Source: Natrinema salifodinae
GTDB taxonomy: Archaea > Halobacteriota > Halobacteria > Halobacteriales > Natrialbaceae
Direction: 5' to 3'
Assembly: GCF_900110455.1 (NCBI RefSeq)
Contig: NZ_FOIS01000001.1
Coordinates: 1,116,001 to 1,180,000, forward strand
Length of the DNA stretch: 64,000 nucleotides
Part shown: one piece after another, positions 43,166-51,947 of the stretch
Position numbering within the stretch: the first letter of the stretch is position 1
How the letters are laid out: the number at the start of each line of letters is the position of its first letter
Position numbers and translations under genes: made by a program
The notes under the pieces: model-generated
Databases searched by the model: none
Told to the model about the DNA's origin: nothing
The model's input: the letters and a program-made list of their open reading frames with translations, nothing else

Positions 43166-44599
43166 ATGGAAACAATGAACGAGACCGTCGGTGAAGCAAC
43201 GTTCGCGGAACTCCCCAGCGACGCCGTTCATACCCTTATGGCGGAATTCGGCGGTGACGTGCTGCGGCCGTCCGACGAGGAGTACGACGACGCTCGCCGG
43301 ATCTGGAACGGCATGATAGACAAATCGCCGGCGCTGATCGCCCGCTGTTCCGGCGTCGCCGACGTCGTCGCGGCGGTGACCTTCGCTCGCAAGCGGGACC
43401 TCCCCATCGCGGTCCGGGGCGGCGGTCACAACGTGGCCGGGACGGCCGTCTGCGACGGCGGGATCGTCGTCGATCTGACCGAAATGAACGGCGTGCGCGT
43501 CGACCGCGAGGCGGGGACCGTCCGCGCCGAAGGCGGCGCGACGCTGGGCGACGTCGATCGCGAAACGCAACTGTTCGGCCTCGCGACGGCCCTCGGCGCG
43601 GTGTCGGAAACCGGGATCGCCGGACTCACGCTCAACGGCGGCTACGGCCACCTCAGCCGCGAGTACGGGTTGGCGCTGGACAACCTGGTCAGCGTCGACA
43701 TCGTCACGGCCGACGGGGGGGTTCGCACCGCCAGCGAGGACCGGAACGAGGACCTGTTCTGGGCGATCCGCGGCGGCGGCGGTAACCTCGGCGTCGTCAC
43801 CTCCTTCGAGTACGCGCTCCACGAGGTCGGCCCCGAGGTGTACGCCTTCTTCGCCTGGTTCCGCGGCGACGACGCGGTCGACGCGATGGCGCGGTTCCGC
43901 GAGTGGACTGCGACCGCGCCGCGAAACGCGGGCGTCCTCGCGTTCACCGCTCACGTGCCCGAACTCGAGGAATTCCCCGAGGAGTCGTGGGGCGAGCCTG
44001 CCGTCGCGTTCCTCGGCTCGTTCCGCGGCGATCTCGCGGACGCCGACGCGACCTTCGACACCCTGCGGGAGGGCGCGACGCCGATCGCTGACCTGAGCGG
44101 GCCGATGGCCTACATCGATCTGCAGTCGATGCTCGACGAGGACTACCCGGACGGGCTGCGCTACTACTGGAAGTCGGTCTTCCTCGACGACCTCACCGAC
44201 GAGGTCGTCGACGTCATGGTCCGGTACAACGAGTCGGCCCCGTCGGCGCTCTCGACGATCGACTGCTGGCACCTCGGCGACGCGATCGCCGACGTTCCCC
44301 GGGACGCGACCGCATTCTGGCACCGCGACAAGCCGTACATGCTCACCGTCGAGGCGAACTGGGAGGACGCCGCGGACGACGACGCGAACGTGATCTGGGG
44401 CCGCGAGGCGTTCGCCGAGGCGCAGGCCCTGCCGGCCGCCTCGGGCCGCTACGGCAACTTCCCAGGGATGAACGAGGACCCCGCGAGACTGCTCTACGGC
44501 GACAACTACGATCGCCTGGTCGCGGTCAAAACCGAGTACGACCCGGAGAACCTGTTCCGTTCGAATCAGAACGTCGCGCCGCGAACCGACGCCGACTGA
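43166..44599 (+). CDS. FAD-linked oxidoreductase with BBE domain (copy 2)
   Basis: This 477-residue paralogue of the divergent neighbour has the same layout: substrate-independent FAD domain with RGGGHNVAG and H88 as probable covalent attachment site, GLTLNGGYGHLSREYGLALDNL, and a BBE ending (LYGDNYDRLVAVKTEYDPENLFRSNQNV). The two proteins share most family blocks but differ in the central substrate domain, where this copy has EFPEESWGEPAVAFLG. The start is at 43166; a second ATG nine bases downstream is possible. Substrate unknown; the leaderless promoter at 43135 is strong. Confidence 0.88.
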   Translation: METMNETVGEATFAELPSDAVHTLMAEFGGDVLRPSDEEYDDARRIWNGMIDKSPALIARCSGVADVVAAVTFARKRDLPIAVRGGGHNVAGTAVCDGGIVVDLTEMNGVRVDREAGTVRAEGGATLGDVDRETQLFGLATALGAVSETGIAGLTLNGGYGHLSREYGLALDNLVSVDIVTADGGVRTASEDRNEDLFWAIRGGGGNLGVVTSFEYALHEVGPEVYAFFAWFRGDDAVDAMARFREWTATAPRNAGVLAFTAHVPELEEFPEESWGEPAVAFLGSFRGDLADADATFDTLREGATPIADLSGPMAYIDLQSMLDEDYPDGLRYYWKSVFLDDLTDEVVDVMVRYNESAPSALSTIDCWHLGDAIADVPRDATAFWHRDKPYMLTVEANWEDAADDDANVIWGREAFAEAQALPAASGRYGNFPGMNEDPARLLYGDNYDRLVAVKTEYDPENLFRSNQNVAPRTDAD

Positions 44600-44720
44600 T
44601 GGCTCTGTCTTCGTCGGCCGAGACCGCCGAAATTCGGATTTCGAACGGCGACGGCACCGAGCCGGGATACGGACGGATTCGCGCGCCGACGTCGCGACGT
44701 CGCGGTCGGGGAGAGCGGAG

Positions 44721-45680
44721 ATGACCGCGTCGCAACCGGATCCGGTCGTTCGAACCGTCCTCGCCGAACGGAAAAAGCGGGGGATTCCTCCGTTCAGCGA
44801 ACTCTCGGTCGCGGACGCGCGCCGGCTTCTCGCGGAGTTGTGGGCCCCGCCGGCGGACCGCGAACCCGTCGTGGCCGTTCGAGACGAGACCGTCGACGGT
44901 CCCGGCGGCGACCTGCCGATTCGAATCTACACGCCGGACGGCTCGCCGCCGTTTCCGGTTCTGGTCTACTGTCACGGCGGCGGCTGGGTGCTGGGAAGCC
45001 TCGAGACGGACGACGGCATCTGTCGTGCGCTGACGAACGCTGCGAACTGCGTCGTCGTCTCGGTCGCGTACCGCCTCGCGCCGGAACACCCGTTTCCGGC
45101 GGCCGTCGAGGATTGTTACGCGGTCGCGGAGCGGCTCGCGGAGATCCCGGAACTCGTCGACGGCGACCCCGACCGGATCGCGGTCGGCGGCGAAAGCGCG
45201 GGCGGGACGGTGGCCGCCGCCGTCGCGCAACTCGCCCGCGATCGCGGCGGTCCGGCGCTCGTTCATCAGGTCCTCGTCTACGCGCCGACCGATCGGTCGT
45301 TCGAGACGGCGTCGTACGACCAGAACCCGGAGTGGCTCATCTTCACGAAAGCCGACATCGAGTGGTCGTGGGACCACTACCTCGAGAGCGACCTCGACGA
45401 TCGGAACCCGTACGCGGCGCCGCTTCGGGCGTGCGATCGCGATCTCCGCGGCCTGCCGTCCGCGACGATCCTGACCTGCGGTTTCGACGTCCTGCGCGAC
45501 GAGGGGGACGCGTACGCCGACCGACTCGCCGACGCCGGGGTCCGGGTCGACCACCGGCAGTACGGCGATCTCGTCCACGGATTCATCGGCATGCTCGACG
45601 AGCCGGCGCTCCCGCAGGCGCGCGACGCGATCGCGGCCATCGGGCGGGATTTGTGCGCCGCTTTCGATCGAACCCGCTGA
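44721..45680 (+). CDS. Alpha/beta hydrolase, hormone-sensitive-lipase (HSL) family esterase
   Basis: This 319-residue esterase has the HSL oxyanion motif HGGGWV at 85-90, the nucleophile S159 in GGESAGG, the acid in GFDVLRDEG (D256) and the histidine H286 in LVHGF. It hydrolyses short-chain esters. A cap region N-terminal of residue 60 (PPFSELSVADARRLLAEL) is family-typical. The start is at 44721. It is downstream of the FAD oxidoreductase on the same strand, with a 121-base gap. Confidence 0.92.
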   Translation: MTASQPDPVVRTVLAERKKRGIPPFSELSVADARRLLAELWAPPADREPVVAVRDETVDGPGGDLPIRIYTPDGSPPFPVLVYCHGGGWVLGSLETDDGICRALTNAANCVVVSVAYRLAPEHPFPAAVEDCYAVAERLAEIPELVDGDPDRIAVGGESAGGTVAAAVAQLARDRGGPALVHQVLVYAPTDRSFETASYDQNPEWLIFTKADIEWSWDHYLESDLDDRNPYAAPLRACDRDLRGLPSATILTCGFDVLRDEGDAYADRLADAGVRVDHRQYGDLVHGFIGMLDEPALPQARDAIAAIGRDLCAAFDRTR

Positions 45681-45747
45681 CCGTCCGGTTCGGTTCCGAT
45701 GCGCACGGCCGAAAGCGATTAAGTAGCCTCGTTCGAGAGGTGTACGT

Positions 45748-46740
45748 ATGGTTACCTTCCTCTCCGGGGGCACCGGGACGCCGAAGCTGTTAGACGGTGC
45801 CGCTGCCGCGTTCTCGCCGGAGGAGATCACTGTCGTCGCCAACACCGGCGACGACATCGAACTCGGCGGGCTCTTCGTCTCGCCGGACGTCGACACCCTG
45901 CTGTTCCAGGGCGGCGGCGTGCTCGACCGCGAGACGTGGTGGGGGATCGACGGCGACACGCACCGGACCAACTCGGCGCTGCTGGACATCGCGTCGGCCG
46001 CGGGGCTGCCCGACGGTCCGCAGTACCTCCCCGCGGAGAAACAGACCGAGGGCCGCGACCTCGCGCGGTGGCGGCGCTTCTCCGGGGTCGCCGAGTTCAT
46101 GACGATCGGCGACCGCGACCGGGCCGTCCATATCACGCGGACGAGCCTCCTCGACGAAGGACATACGCTGAGCGAGGCCACCCAGCGGCTCGCAGACGCC
46201 TTCGGGCTGACTGTCGACTTGCTCCCGATGAGCGACGACCCCGTCGCCAGCCTGGTCCACACGGAGCAGGGGCTCATGCACTTCCAAGAGTACTGGGTCG
46301 CCCACCGCGGGGAGCCGAGCGTCGACACCGTCGAGTTCCGCGGCTCTTCGAACGCCGACCCCGCGCCAGGCGTGCTCGAGGCGCTCGACGAGGCCGTCGT
46401 CATCGGGCCCTCGAACCCCGTCACCAGCATCGGACCGATGCTCGCGCTGCCCGGCGTCGCGGACGCCCTCAGTCAGACGCCGGTCGTGGCCGTCTCGCCG
46501 TTCCTCGGCGACGACGCCTTCTCCGGGCCCGCCGGGGACCTCATGGCGGCCGTCAACGCCGATCCGAGCACGGAGGGCCTGGCGACCGCGTATCCGTTCG
46601 CCGACGCCTTCGTGATCGACGAGGGCGACGACGCCGCGTTCGATCGGCCGACGGTCCGGACCGATATCGGAATCGACTCCCGCGAGGACGCCGCGCGCGT
46701 GATCCGGGCGGTTGAAGACGCGATCGACCGCGTGAACTAG
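45748..46740 (+). CDS. cofD: 2-phospho-L-lactate transferase (coenzyme F420 synthesis)
   Basis: CofD joins the lactyl (or enolpyruvyl) phosphate unit from its guanosine diphosphate conjugate to the deazaflavin Fo, giving F420-0. The 330-residue protein begins [20 protein letters not shown], with nucleotide-binding glycines, then [35 protein letters not shown] and [18 protein letters not shown], all CofD signatures. F420 is used by F420-dependent dehydrogenases in haloarchaea. A DUS-like gene follows after one base. No fbiC or cofC homologue lies in the window. Confidence 0.95.
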   Translation: MVTFLSGGTGTPKLLDGAAAAFSPEEITVVANTGDDIELGGLFVSPDVDTLLFQGGGVLDRETWWGIDGDTHRTNSALLDIASAAGLPDGPQYLPAEKQTEGRDLARWRRFSGVAEFMTIGDRDRAVHITRTSLLDEGHTLSEATQRLADAFGLTVDLLPMSDDPVASLVHTEQGLMHFQEYWVAHRGEPSVDTVEFRGSSNADPAPGVLEALDEAVVIGPSNPVTSIGPMLALPGVADALSQTPVVAVSPFLGDDAFSGPAGDLMAAVNADPSTEGLATAYPFADAFVIDEGDDAAFDRPTVRTDIGIDSREDAARVIRAVEDAIDRVN

Positions 46741-46741
46741 T

Positions 46742-47509
46742 ATGCCCTCGACACCGCCAGTCTCGTTCGCGCCGCCACTCGCCCTCGCGAGCCTCAGCGG
46801 CGAGGCCGACGCCGACTGGGCCCGGGCCGGCGCCGAGTACGCCGGCGCCGCCTTCCTCGGCGGCATCGCCCTCGACGAGGACGCGAGGGCGGCCGCGCGG
46901 GAACTGGTCGAGCGCGACAGAACCGAGTTCCTTCCAGACGATCCGATCGCCTTCATCGACGACCAGCTCGCGGCGCTGGAGGACGTCCCGATCCAACCGG
47001 CGTTCAACGTGCGGAGCGCGACCGTCGATCCGGTCGTCGACGCCGCCCGGATCTGTCGGGACCGAGACGCCTACCTCGAGATCAACGCTCACTGCCGTCA
47101 AGACGAACTCTGTGCGATCGGCTGCGGCGAGACGCTCTTGAAAGACGGCGAGCGCCTCGCGCGCTACGTCGACCGGGCGGCCGCGACCGGCGTCACCGTC
47201 GGCGCGAAGGTCCGCGCCGAAGTGCCCGGCGTCGGCCTGGCCGACCTGGCCCGCGACCTCGAAACTGCGGGCGCCGACTTCGTCCACGTCGACGCGATGG
47301 ACTCGGAGTCGGTGATCGCCGACGTCGCCGACGCGACCGACCTGGTCGTGATCGCCAACAACGGCGTCCGCGACGACGAGACCGTCCGCGAGTACGTCGA
47401 ATACGGCGCCGACGCGGTCAGCGTCGGCCGCCCCAGCGACAACCCGGTCGTACTCGAGCGCGTCCGCGACGCGGTCGAGCGCCACCTCGGCGTCGCGGCG
47501 AGCCGGTAA
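46742..47509 (+). CDS. DUS-like TIM-barrel protein, 255 aa
   Basis: This TIM-barrel protein is related to tRNA-dihydrouridine synthases and the FMN domain of dihydropyrimidine dehydrogenase. It has AFLGGIALDE near the N-terminus, YLEINAHCRQDELCAIGCGETLL with a catalytic-cysteine-like position, GAKVRAEVPGV, and VIANNGVRDDETVREYVEYGADAVSVGR (the phosphate-binding end of the barrel). At 255 residues it lacks the C-terminal tRNA-binding domain of true Dus, so the substrate is probably not tRNA. It directly follows cofD and is almost certainly co-transcribed with it. Its role in cofactor metabolism is plausible but unproven. Confidence 0.75.
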   Translation: MPSTPPVSFAPPLALASLSGEADADWARAGAEYAGAAFLGGIALDEDARAAARELVERDRTEFLPDDPIAFIDDQLAALEDVPIQPAFNVRSATVDPVVDAARICRDRDAYLEINAHCRQDELCAIGCGETLLKDGERLARYVDRAAATGVTVGAKVRAEVPGVGLADLARDLETAGADFVHVDAMDSESVIADVADATDLVVIANNGVRDDETVREYVEYGADAVSVGRPSDNPVVLERVRDAVERHLGVAASR

Positions 47510-47579
47510 GCGCGTCCGTATCGGATGGGGTCGGTCACCGGGCGGTTCCGGCGGTCGGTTCGTGTCCGATCCGGGACAA

Positions 47580-47588
47580 ACTATTTTG
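47580..47588 (+). promoter_or_regulatory. TATA element for the 47612-48835 gene
   Basis: ACTATTTTG lies about 28 bases before the ATG at 47612. It separates this gene from the preceding cofD operon and supports the chosen start over an in-frame ATG at 47525. Confidence 0.55.
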
Positions 47589-47611
47589 GTAATTTCAATC
47601 AACAGTACGGT

Positions 47612-48835
47612 ATGGTCAACGGACCGACCAGGCGGCGATTCCTCACGGCGACGGGTACGACAGTCGCGGCGACCGGTCTCCTCGGGACCGCGAGCGGGGC
47701 CGGACCGGGCGACCGAAAGGGGAAGGAGACGAACGGCTCGAAGCCCACCCCCGTGCGGTACGCGGCGTTCAATGTCATGGAACTCGAGACCGAGCAGGTT
47801 CAGGAGCCGGGCGACGACCAGGCGCAAGCGGCCGCGCGGATCGTCCAGGAGGTCCGCCCGGACGTCCTCGTCGTCAACGAACTCACGAACAACGTCCAGG
47901 AGGGCGAGTACGCGGACCGGACGAACATCGAGGCGTTCGTCGAGAACTACCTCAGCGTTCCCCAACGCGACGATCTCGAGGGGATCGAGTATCCGCACAC
48001 GGTCCAGCCGGAGAGCAACACGGGCGTCCTGCCCGAGGAAGACTTCGACTTCAACAAGGACGGCCAGGCGGGCCAGCGGCCTGGCGACGCGTTCGGGTTT
48101 GGCGAGTATCCGGGCCACTACGCGTTCGCCATCGCCAGTCGGTATCCGATCCGGGAGGACGACGTCCGCTCGTTCCGGAAGTTTCGCTGGACCGATATGC
48201 CTGACAACCTGCTGCTCACCGAAGACGAGGCCGGCGAGGACGCCGAACTCTACCTCACGCCCGAGGAACAGGAGGTGTACCGGCTCTCCTCGAAGACCCA
48301 CATCGACGTCCCGTTCGACGTCGACGGTGACGTCGTCCACGGACTGTTCGCCCATCCGACGCCGCCGACGTTCGACGGCCCCGAGAACTTCAACGGCCGG
48401 TGGAACCACGACGAGGTCAGGTTCTTTGCCGACTACGTCGCGGGCGCGGACTACATCTACGACGACGACGGCACGGCCGGCGGTCTCGACGACGACGCGT
48501 CGTACGTCCTCATGGGCGATATGAACGCGGACCCGAACGGGGACCGGCCGCTGGATCCCGCGACGAAGTTCCTCTTCGACAACGAGGACTTCGAGACGCG
48601 TCGACTGCCGACGAGCCCCGGCGGCGCCCAGCGGGGCAACCCCTCCGCCACGCGGTTCGGCGGCGACTTCGAGGGCGTCGTCGAAGGGATCGACTACGTG
48701 CTCCCGTCACCGGATCTGTCGCTGCGCGGCTCCTCGGTCGTCTGGCCGAGCGACGACGCGAACAAGCGGGGCTTGGCGGACGACGTCGAGACCGCGTCCG
48801 ACCACCGGCTCGTCTGGGCCGATATCGCGGTCTAG
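47612..48835 (+). CDS. Tat-exported endonuclease/exonuclease/phosphatase family protein
   Basis: This 407-residue protein has an N-terminal twin-arginine signal (RRRFLTATG followed by a hydrophobic stretch to about residue 30), so it works outside the membrane. The remaining domain is an EEP/DNase I-like fold: AFNVMELE with the first metal ligand region, VLVVNELTNN with the key glutamate, GDMNADPNGD, and SDHRLVWADI with the catalytic histidine pair element. It could be an extracellular DNase, phosphodiesterase or alkaline phosphatase-like hydrolase used to gain phosphate. It interrupts the run between the DUS-like and CitG-like genes and has its own TATA. Confidence 0.85.
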   Translation: MVNGPTRRRFLTATGTTVAATGLLGTASGAGPGDRKGKETNGSKPTPVRYAAFNVMELETEQVQEPGDDQAQAAARIVQEVRPDVLVVNELTNNVQEGEYADRTNIEAFVENYLSVPQRDDLEGIEYPHTVQPESNTGVLPEEDFDFNKDGQAGQRPGDAFGFGEYPGHYAFAIASRYPIREDDVRSFRKFRWTDMPDNLLLTEDEAGEDAELYLTPEEQEVYRLSSKTHIDVPFDVDGDVVHGLFAHPTPPTFDGPENFNGRWNHDEVRFFADYVAGADYIYDDDGTAGGLDDDASYVLMGDMNADPNGDRPLDPATKFLFDNEDFETRRLPTSPGGAQRGNPSATRFGGDFEGVVEGIDYVLPSPDLSLRGSSVVWPSDDANKRGLADDVETASDHRLVWADIAV

Positions 48836-48896
48836 CGACGGTTCCGTCGTTCGGTCCTGTATCAGTAATTCCTCGAAAAGGATCGTTCTATCGCCG

Positions 48897-49241
48897 CTAC
48901 AGCGGGGCGCCGACGAGGACGACCTTCGCGCGCTCGTCCCCGCGGTTGTGGATCTGGCGGGTCTCCTCGGCGTCCAGGCGGATCGCCTGGTCGGTCTCGA
49001 GGGTCACGGTCTCGTCGGCGTCGGTGAGGTCGACGTCGATCGCGCCCTCGACGACGTAGTAGATCTCCTCCTGACCGGACCCGGTCTCGTCGTGTTCCAT
49101 GCCCTTCCCGTCGGGCTCGAGTTCGAGAACCGAGATGCCGAGCTCCTGGGCGTCGAGTTCGTCCTTGAGGAACCACATTCCGCCCCACTCCTCGTCGATT
49201 ACGGACTCCGGATCGGTCTTGGCAACGGTGTCGTAGCCCAT
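48897..49241 (-). CDS. Small cupin-domain protein
   Basis: This 114-residue single cupin has strands with ISVLELEPDGKGMEHDETGSGQEEIYYVVEG (motif 1, with a histidine and glutamates for a metal) and IHNRGDERAKVVLVGAP (motif 2). Cupins bind Fe, Mn or Ni and include oxygenases, isomerases and regulators, so a substrate cannot be read here. The start is MGYDTVAK (49241); the longer frame upstream is basic. It lies opposite to the flanking genes. Confidence 0.85.
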   Translation of the reverse strand: MGYDTVAKTDPESVIDEEWGGMWFLKDELDAQELGISVLELEPDGKGMEHDETGSGQEEIYYVVEGAIDVDLTDADETVTLETDQAIRLDAEETRQIHNRGDERAKVVLVGAPL

Positions 49242-49372
49242 AGGTGACCGGTGGGGGCTTCGGAACTTAAATCGACGGGAGGGCGAACTCGCTTGCCGGC
49301 TGCGCCTTCCGCCCGCCGTCAGCGCCGACGCCAATCCCTACCCCTAAGCCGTCACGGCACACACGGACCGGT

Positions 49373-50224
49373 ATGCGATCGTCAGCGGCGAACGCGGAAC
49401 TGGCCCTGCTCCTCGAGGTTGCGGGGACGCCCAAACCGGGAAACGTCGACCGCCGGCGAGACCTGGCGGACCTGCGATTCGAACACTTCCTCGCCGGGGC
49501 CGTGGGGGCTCGCGAGGGACTCGGCCTGGCGGCTGACGGCGCGGCGGTCGGCCCCGCGTTCGAGCGCGCCGTCGAAGGAATGGCCGCACAGGAGGGGGGA
49601 AACACGCAGTTCGGGGCGCTCCTGTTGCTCGTCCCGCTCGTCCGGACCGCCCGCGAGGACCTGTCACAGCCCGTCGCGGAGTCGGTTGTCCGGGAGACGA
49701 CCGTCGGCGACGCGGCGGCCTTTTATCGCGCGTTCGACCACGTCGACGTCGGCGTGGCCGATCCACCCGAGGACATGGCGGCCCTCGACGTGCGCCGCGG
49801 GTCGGACGCGGTCCCGGCCGTCGAGGACCGCGGGCTGACGCTGTTCGAACTCATGGAGCGGAGCGTCCCCGGCGACGACGTCGCCCGCGAGTGGGTCCGT
49901 GGCTTCGAGCGCTCGTTCGCGGCGGCCGAGCGACTCGTCGACGCCGACGGCCCAGTGACCGACCGGACCGCCGCGGTCTTCCTCTCGCTGCTCGCCGAGC
50001 GCCCCGACACGCTCGTCGCGACGCGTCACGACCAGGCGACCGCCGAAGAGGTGGCTGACCGCGCGGCGGCCCTCGTCGCGGACGACGCCCTCGAGACAGA
50101 CCCCGAGGCCGTCGAGGCCTTCGCCGACGACCTCGTCGATCGTGGCGTCAATCCCGGCACGACGGCGGATATTACCGCGGCGGGACTGTTCATCGCGCTC
50201 GAACGCGAGGCGATCGAGCTATGA
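49373..50224 (+). CDS. CitG/MdcB-like triphosphoribosyl-dephospho-CoA synthase family protein
   Basis: This 283-residue protein belongs to the CitG family (in bacteria, transfer of dephospho-CoA to ATP-ribose for citrate lyase), with GTPKPGNVDRRRDLADLRFEHFL at the N-terminus, GNTQFGALLLLVPLV (the signature) and RGVNPGTTADITAAGLFIALE at the end. Archaea lack citrate lyase, and this archaeal type is of unknown function; similar genes are found near methanopterin or tetrahydropterin clusters in methanogens and methylotrophs. It overlaps DUF447 by four bases (ATGA), and the pair is followed by rps17e. Confidence 0.88.
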   Translation: MRSSAANAELALLLEVAGTPKPGNVDRRRDLADLRFEHFLAGAVGAREGLGLAADGAAVGPAFERAVEGMAAQEGGNTQFGALLLLVPLVRTAREDLSQPVAESVVRETTVGDAAAFYRAFDHVDVGVADPPEDMAALDVRRGSDAVPAVEDRGLTLFELMERSVPGDDVAREWVRGFERSFAAAERLVDADGPVTDRTAAVFLSLLAERPDTLVATRHDQATAEEVADRAAALVADDALETDPEAVEAFADDLVDRGVNPGTTADITAAGLFIALEREAIEL

Positions 50225-50844
50225 GCGACGATTCTACCGCGGCCTGGCCCGTCTCGCTGACCGGCGTCACCGAAACAATCGTCACGACGCTGGGTCCAAA
50301 CGGACTGTGGAACGCCGCCGCGCTCGGCCTCCACGCGCCCGCCTGCGACGACGTAGACGTCGACGCCGACGATGCCGACGACCCCGCCACCGCGCGAGCG
50401 CGGACCTGGGGGAACACGCGCACCAGGCGGAACTTTCACCGGCGGGGCGAGGGGTACGTCCAGTTCGTCGACGATCCCGTCGTCTTCGCGGACGCGGCCC
50501 TCTCGATCGTCGAACGCGAGGAGCCGGTCCTCGAGTCAGCGCGGGCCTGGGTTCGCGTCACCGTCGAGCAGGTCGATTCCGGGACCGAGGGCGGCACCGA
50601 CTGGGAGGAGTGGGAGCTACGACCCGTCGAGTCCCGGGTCGAGAGCGAGACGGTCCCGACGATCGACCGCGGATTCGGCGCCGTCGTCGAGGCGACCGTC
50701 GCCGCGTCGCGACTCGACGTCGACGACTACGACGAGGCCGCGCTCCGCGATCGGCTCGTATACTTCGAGTCGGTCGTCGAGCGGGCCGGCGGACAGCGCG
50801 AGCGCCTCGCGCTCGAGCGCGTGCGCGAGCACTCGTCGTGGTGA
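50221..50844 (+). CDS. DUF447 family flavin-binding-like protein
   Basis: The 207-residue protein has [26 protein letters not shown], the opening of DUF447, whose fold is related to FMN-binding split barrels, and [30 protein letters not shown]-terminal helical part follows. Archaeal DUF447 genes are commonly beside CitG-like genes, as here, where they overlap by four bases. The joint function is unknown; I infer a cofactor-linked role. A poly-aspartate stretch near residue 45 is a halophilic insertion. Confidence 0.85.
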   Translation: MSDDSTAAWPVSLTGVTETIVTTLGPNGLWNAAALGLHAPACDDVDVDADDADDPATARARTWGNTRTRRNFHRRGEGYVQFVDDPVVFADAALSIVEREEPVLESARAWVRVTVEQVDSGTEGGTDWEEWELRPVESRVESETVPTIDRGFGAVVEATVAASRLDVDDYDEAALRDRLVYFESVVERAGGQRERLALERVREHSSW

Positions 50845-50944
50845 CGATCGAAACACCGTCGTCCGGTTCTCGCCGTCGCGGCCGACCGAATCCCGGAGCG
50901 ACAAAGAGAAAGGGATTAAGAGCCTCTGGACGGAACCACCCAAT

Positions 50945-51136
50945 ATGGCAATCAAACCGGCCTACGTCAAGAAGACCGGGAACCTCCTCCTGGAGCGGTA
51001 CCCGGACGCGTTCACGACCGATTTCGAACAGAACAAAGAGAGCGTCGAGAAGCTCACCAACGTCGAGTCCAAGGGCGTCCGCAACCGCATCGCGGGCTAC
51101 GTCACGCGGAAAAAGGGCTCGGAAGTTCCAGCGTAA
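50945..51136 (+). CDS. rps17e: Ribosomal protein eS17 (S17e)
   Basis: This 63-residue archaeal/eukaryotic small-subunit protein matches the family: [23 protein letters not shown], then [34 protein letters not shown]. The start ATG at 50945 is fixed by the family N-terminus; a TATA-like run (GGGATTAAGAG near 50912) lies about 30 bases upstream, so it can be transcribed alone as well as with DUF447. Confidence 0.96.
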   Translation: MAIKPAYVKKTGNLLLERYPDAFTTDFEQNKESVEKLTNVESKGVRNRIAGYVTRKKGSEVPA

Positions 51137-51382
51137 GTCGGTATTCTCATCCTCGTAACGAGATCTCGACGACCGGCGAGCCGCGGGACTCGGTCCGACG
51201 TATCGAGTTTTGCCGCTGCGTAGCGCACCGGTCACGGGCTGCGGGCGACAGTCGGCGGCCGAAACGACAGGCAGCGGCCGGCGGGCGAACCGATCCGCCG
51301 TGAACGAAACCGCCGTTACGGCGGAACGAAAGCGGAGAGAACGTCGTGGTCAGTCGACGTCGGAGAAGCGGTCGCGGTATCG

Positions 51383-51634
51383 TTATTCGCCGAAGCCTGG
51401 TTCCATGTAGACCGCCGCGACGAACGCGACGACGGCGATCCCGAGGCCGAACAGGAGACCGATAACGCCGGTCAGAATGCCCAGCTCCCCGACGACCGGG
51501 AGCATGCCGTCGTTGTACCCCATCCAACCGAAAGCGAGTCCGACGAGCGCCGCGATAGCTGCGACGGCCGTCGCGCCCATGCTGAACCTGGTTTCCAGCA
51601 GGCCGCGGTCGCCGGTCGCGGTCGAATTCGTCAT
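51383..51634 (-). CDS. Small two-helix membrane protein, 83 aa
   Basis: After a polar start (MTNSTATGDRGLLETRFS) come two helices, about 20-40 (GATAVAAIAALVGLAFGWMGY) and 48-75. The end PGFGE is polar. It resembles many haloarchaeal small membrane proteins without known function. The start codon overlaps the stop of a 39-codon upstream ORF (ATGA at 51634-51631), which suggests translational coupling; no TATA lies directly before 51634, but one lies before the upstream ORF. Confidence 0.7.
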   Translation of the reverse strand: MTNSTATGDRGLLETRFSMGATAVAAIAALVGLAFGWMGYNDGMLPVVGELGILTGVIGLLFGLGIAVVAFVAAVYMEPGFGE

Positions 51635-51750
51635 CGGAACCACCCCGCGCTGGTGGTCGGCTGCTGGACGATCCCCTTCGCGTCGCGATCGACCGACGCG
51701 GGCCGGGACCGGCCGGAGCCGGTCGCACGTCGATCCTGTCGGTAGTGCAT
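51631..51750 (-). CDS. Leaderless 39-codon small ORF coupled to a membrane protein
   Basis: An ATG at 51750 opens a frame of 39 codons that begins MHYRQDRRATGSG and ends with PTTSAGWFR before a TGA. The TGA overlaps the start of the next gene on the same strand as ATGA. A TATA-like TTAAGAAAAC (minus strand, about 51771-51780) is centred 25 bases before this ATG, exactly where a leaderless transcript would start, whereas the membrane gene has no own promoter. It therefore could be a real small protein, or a regulatory upstream ORF controlling the membrane protein. It is basic and contains no known motif. Confidence 0.5.
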   Translation of the reverse strand: MHYRQDRRATGSGRSRPASVDRDAKGIVQQPTTSAGWFR

Positions 51751-51947
51751 CGGTCGCTAGGTGCCGCTCCGTTTTCTTAACATCTTCTATCCGTTCACGG
51801 CAGCGGGTGCCACGTCGGGGCGTGGGCGGTTCGGACCGCGACGGCGACTCAGGAACTCGAGCCTGAAACCGGTCGGTAACTCCGTCGGTTGACACGCGCT
51901 ACCGAAAACCCAAACGGTTTTGCGGACACAACTCGGAGTGGCGGAAA

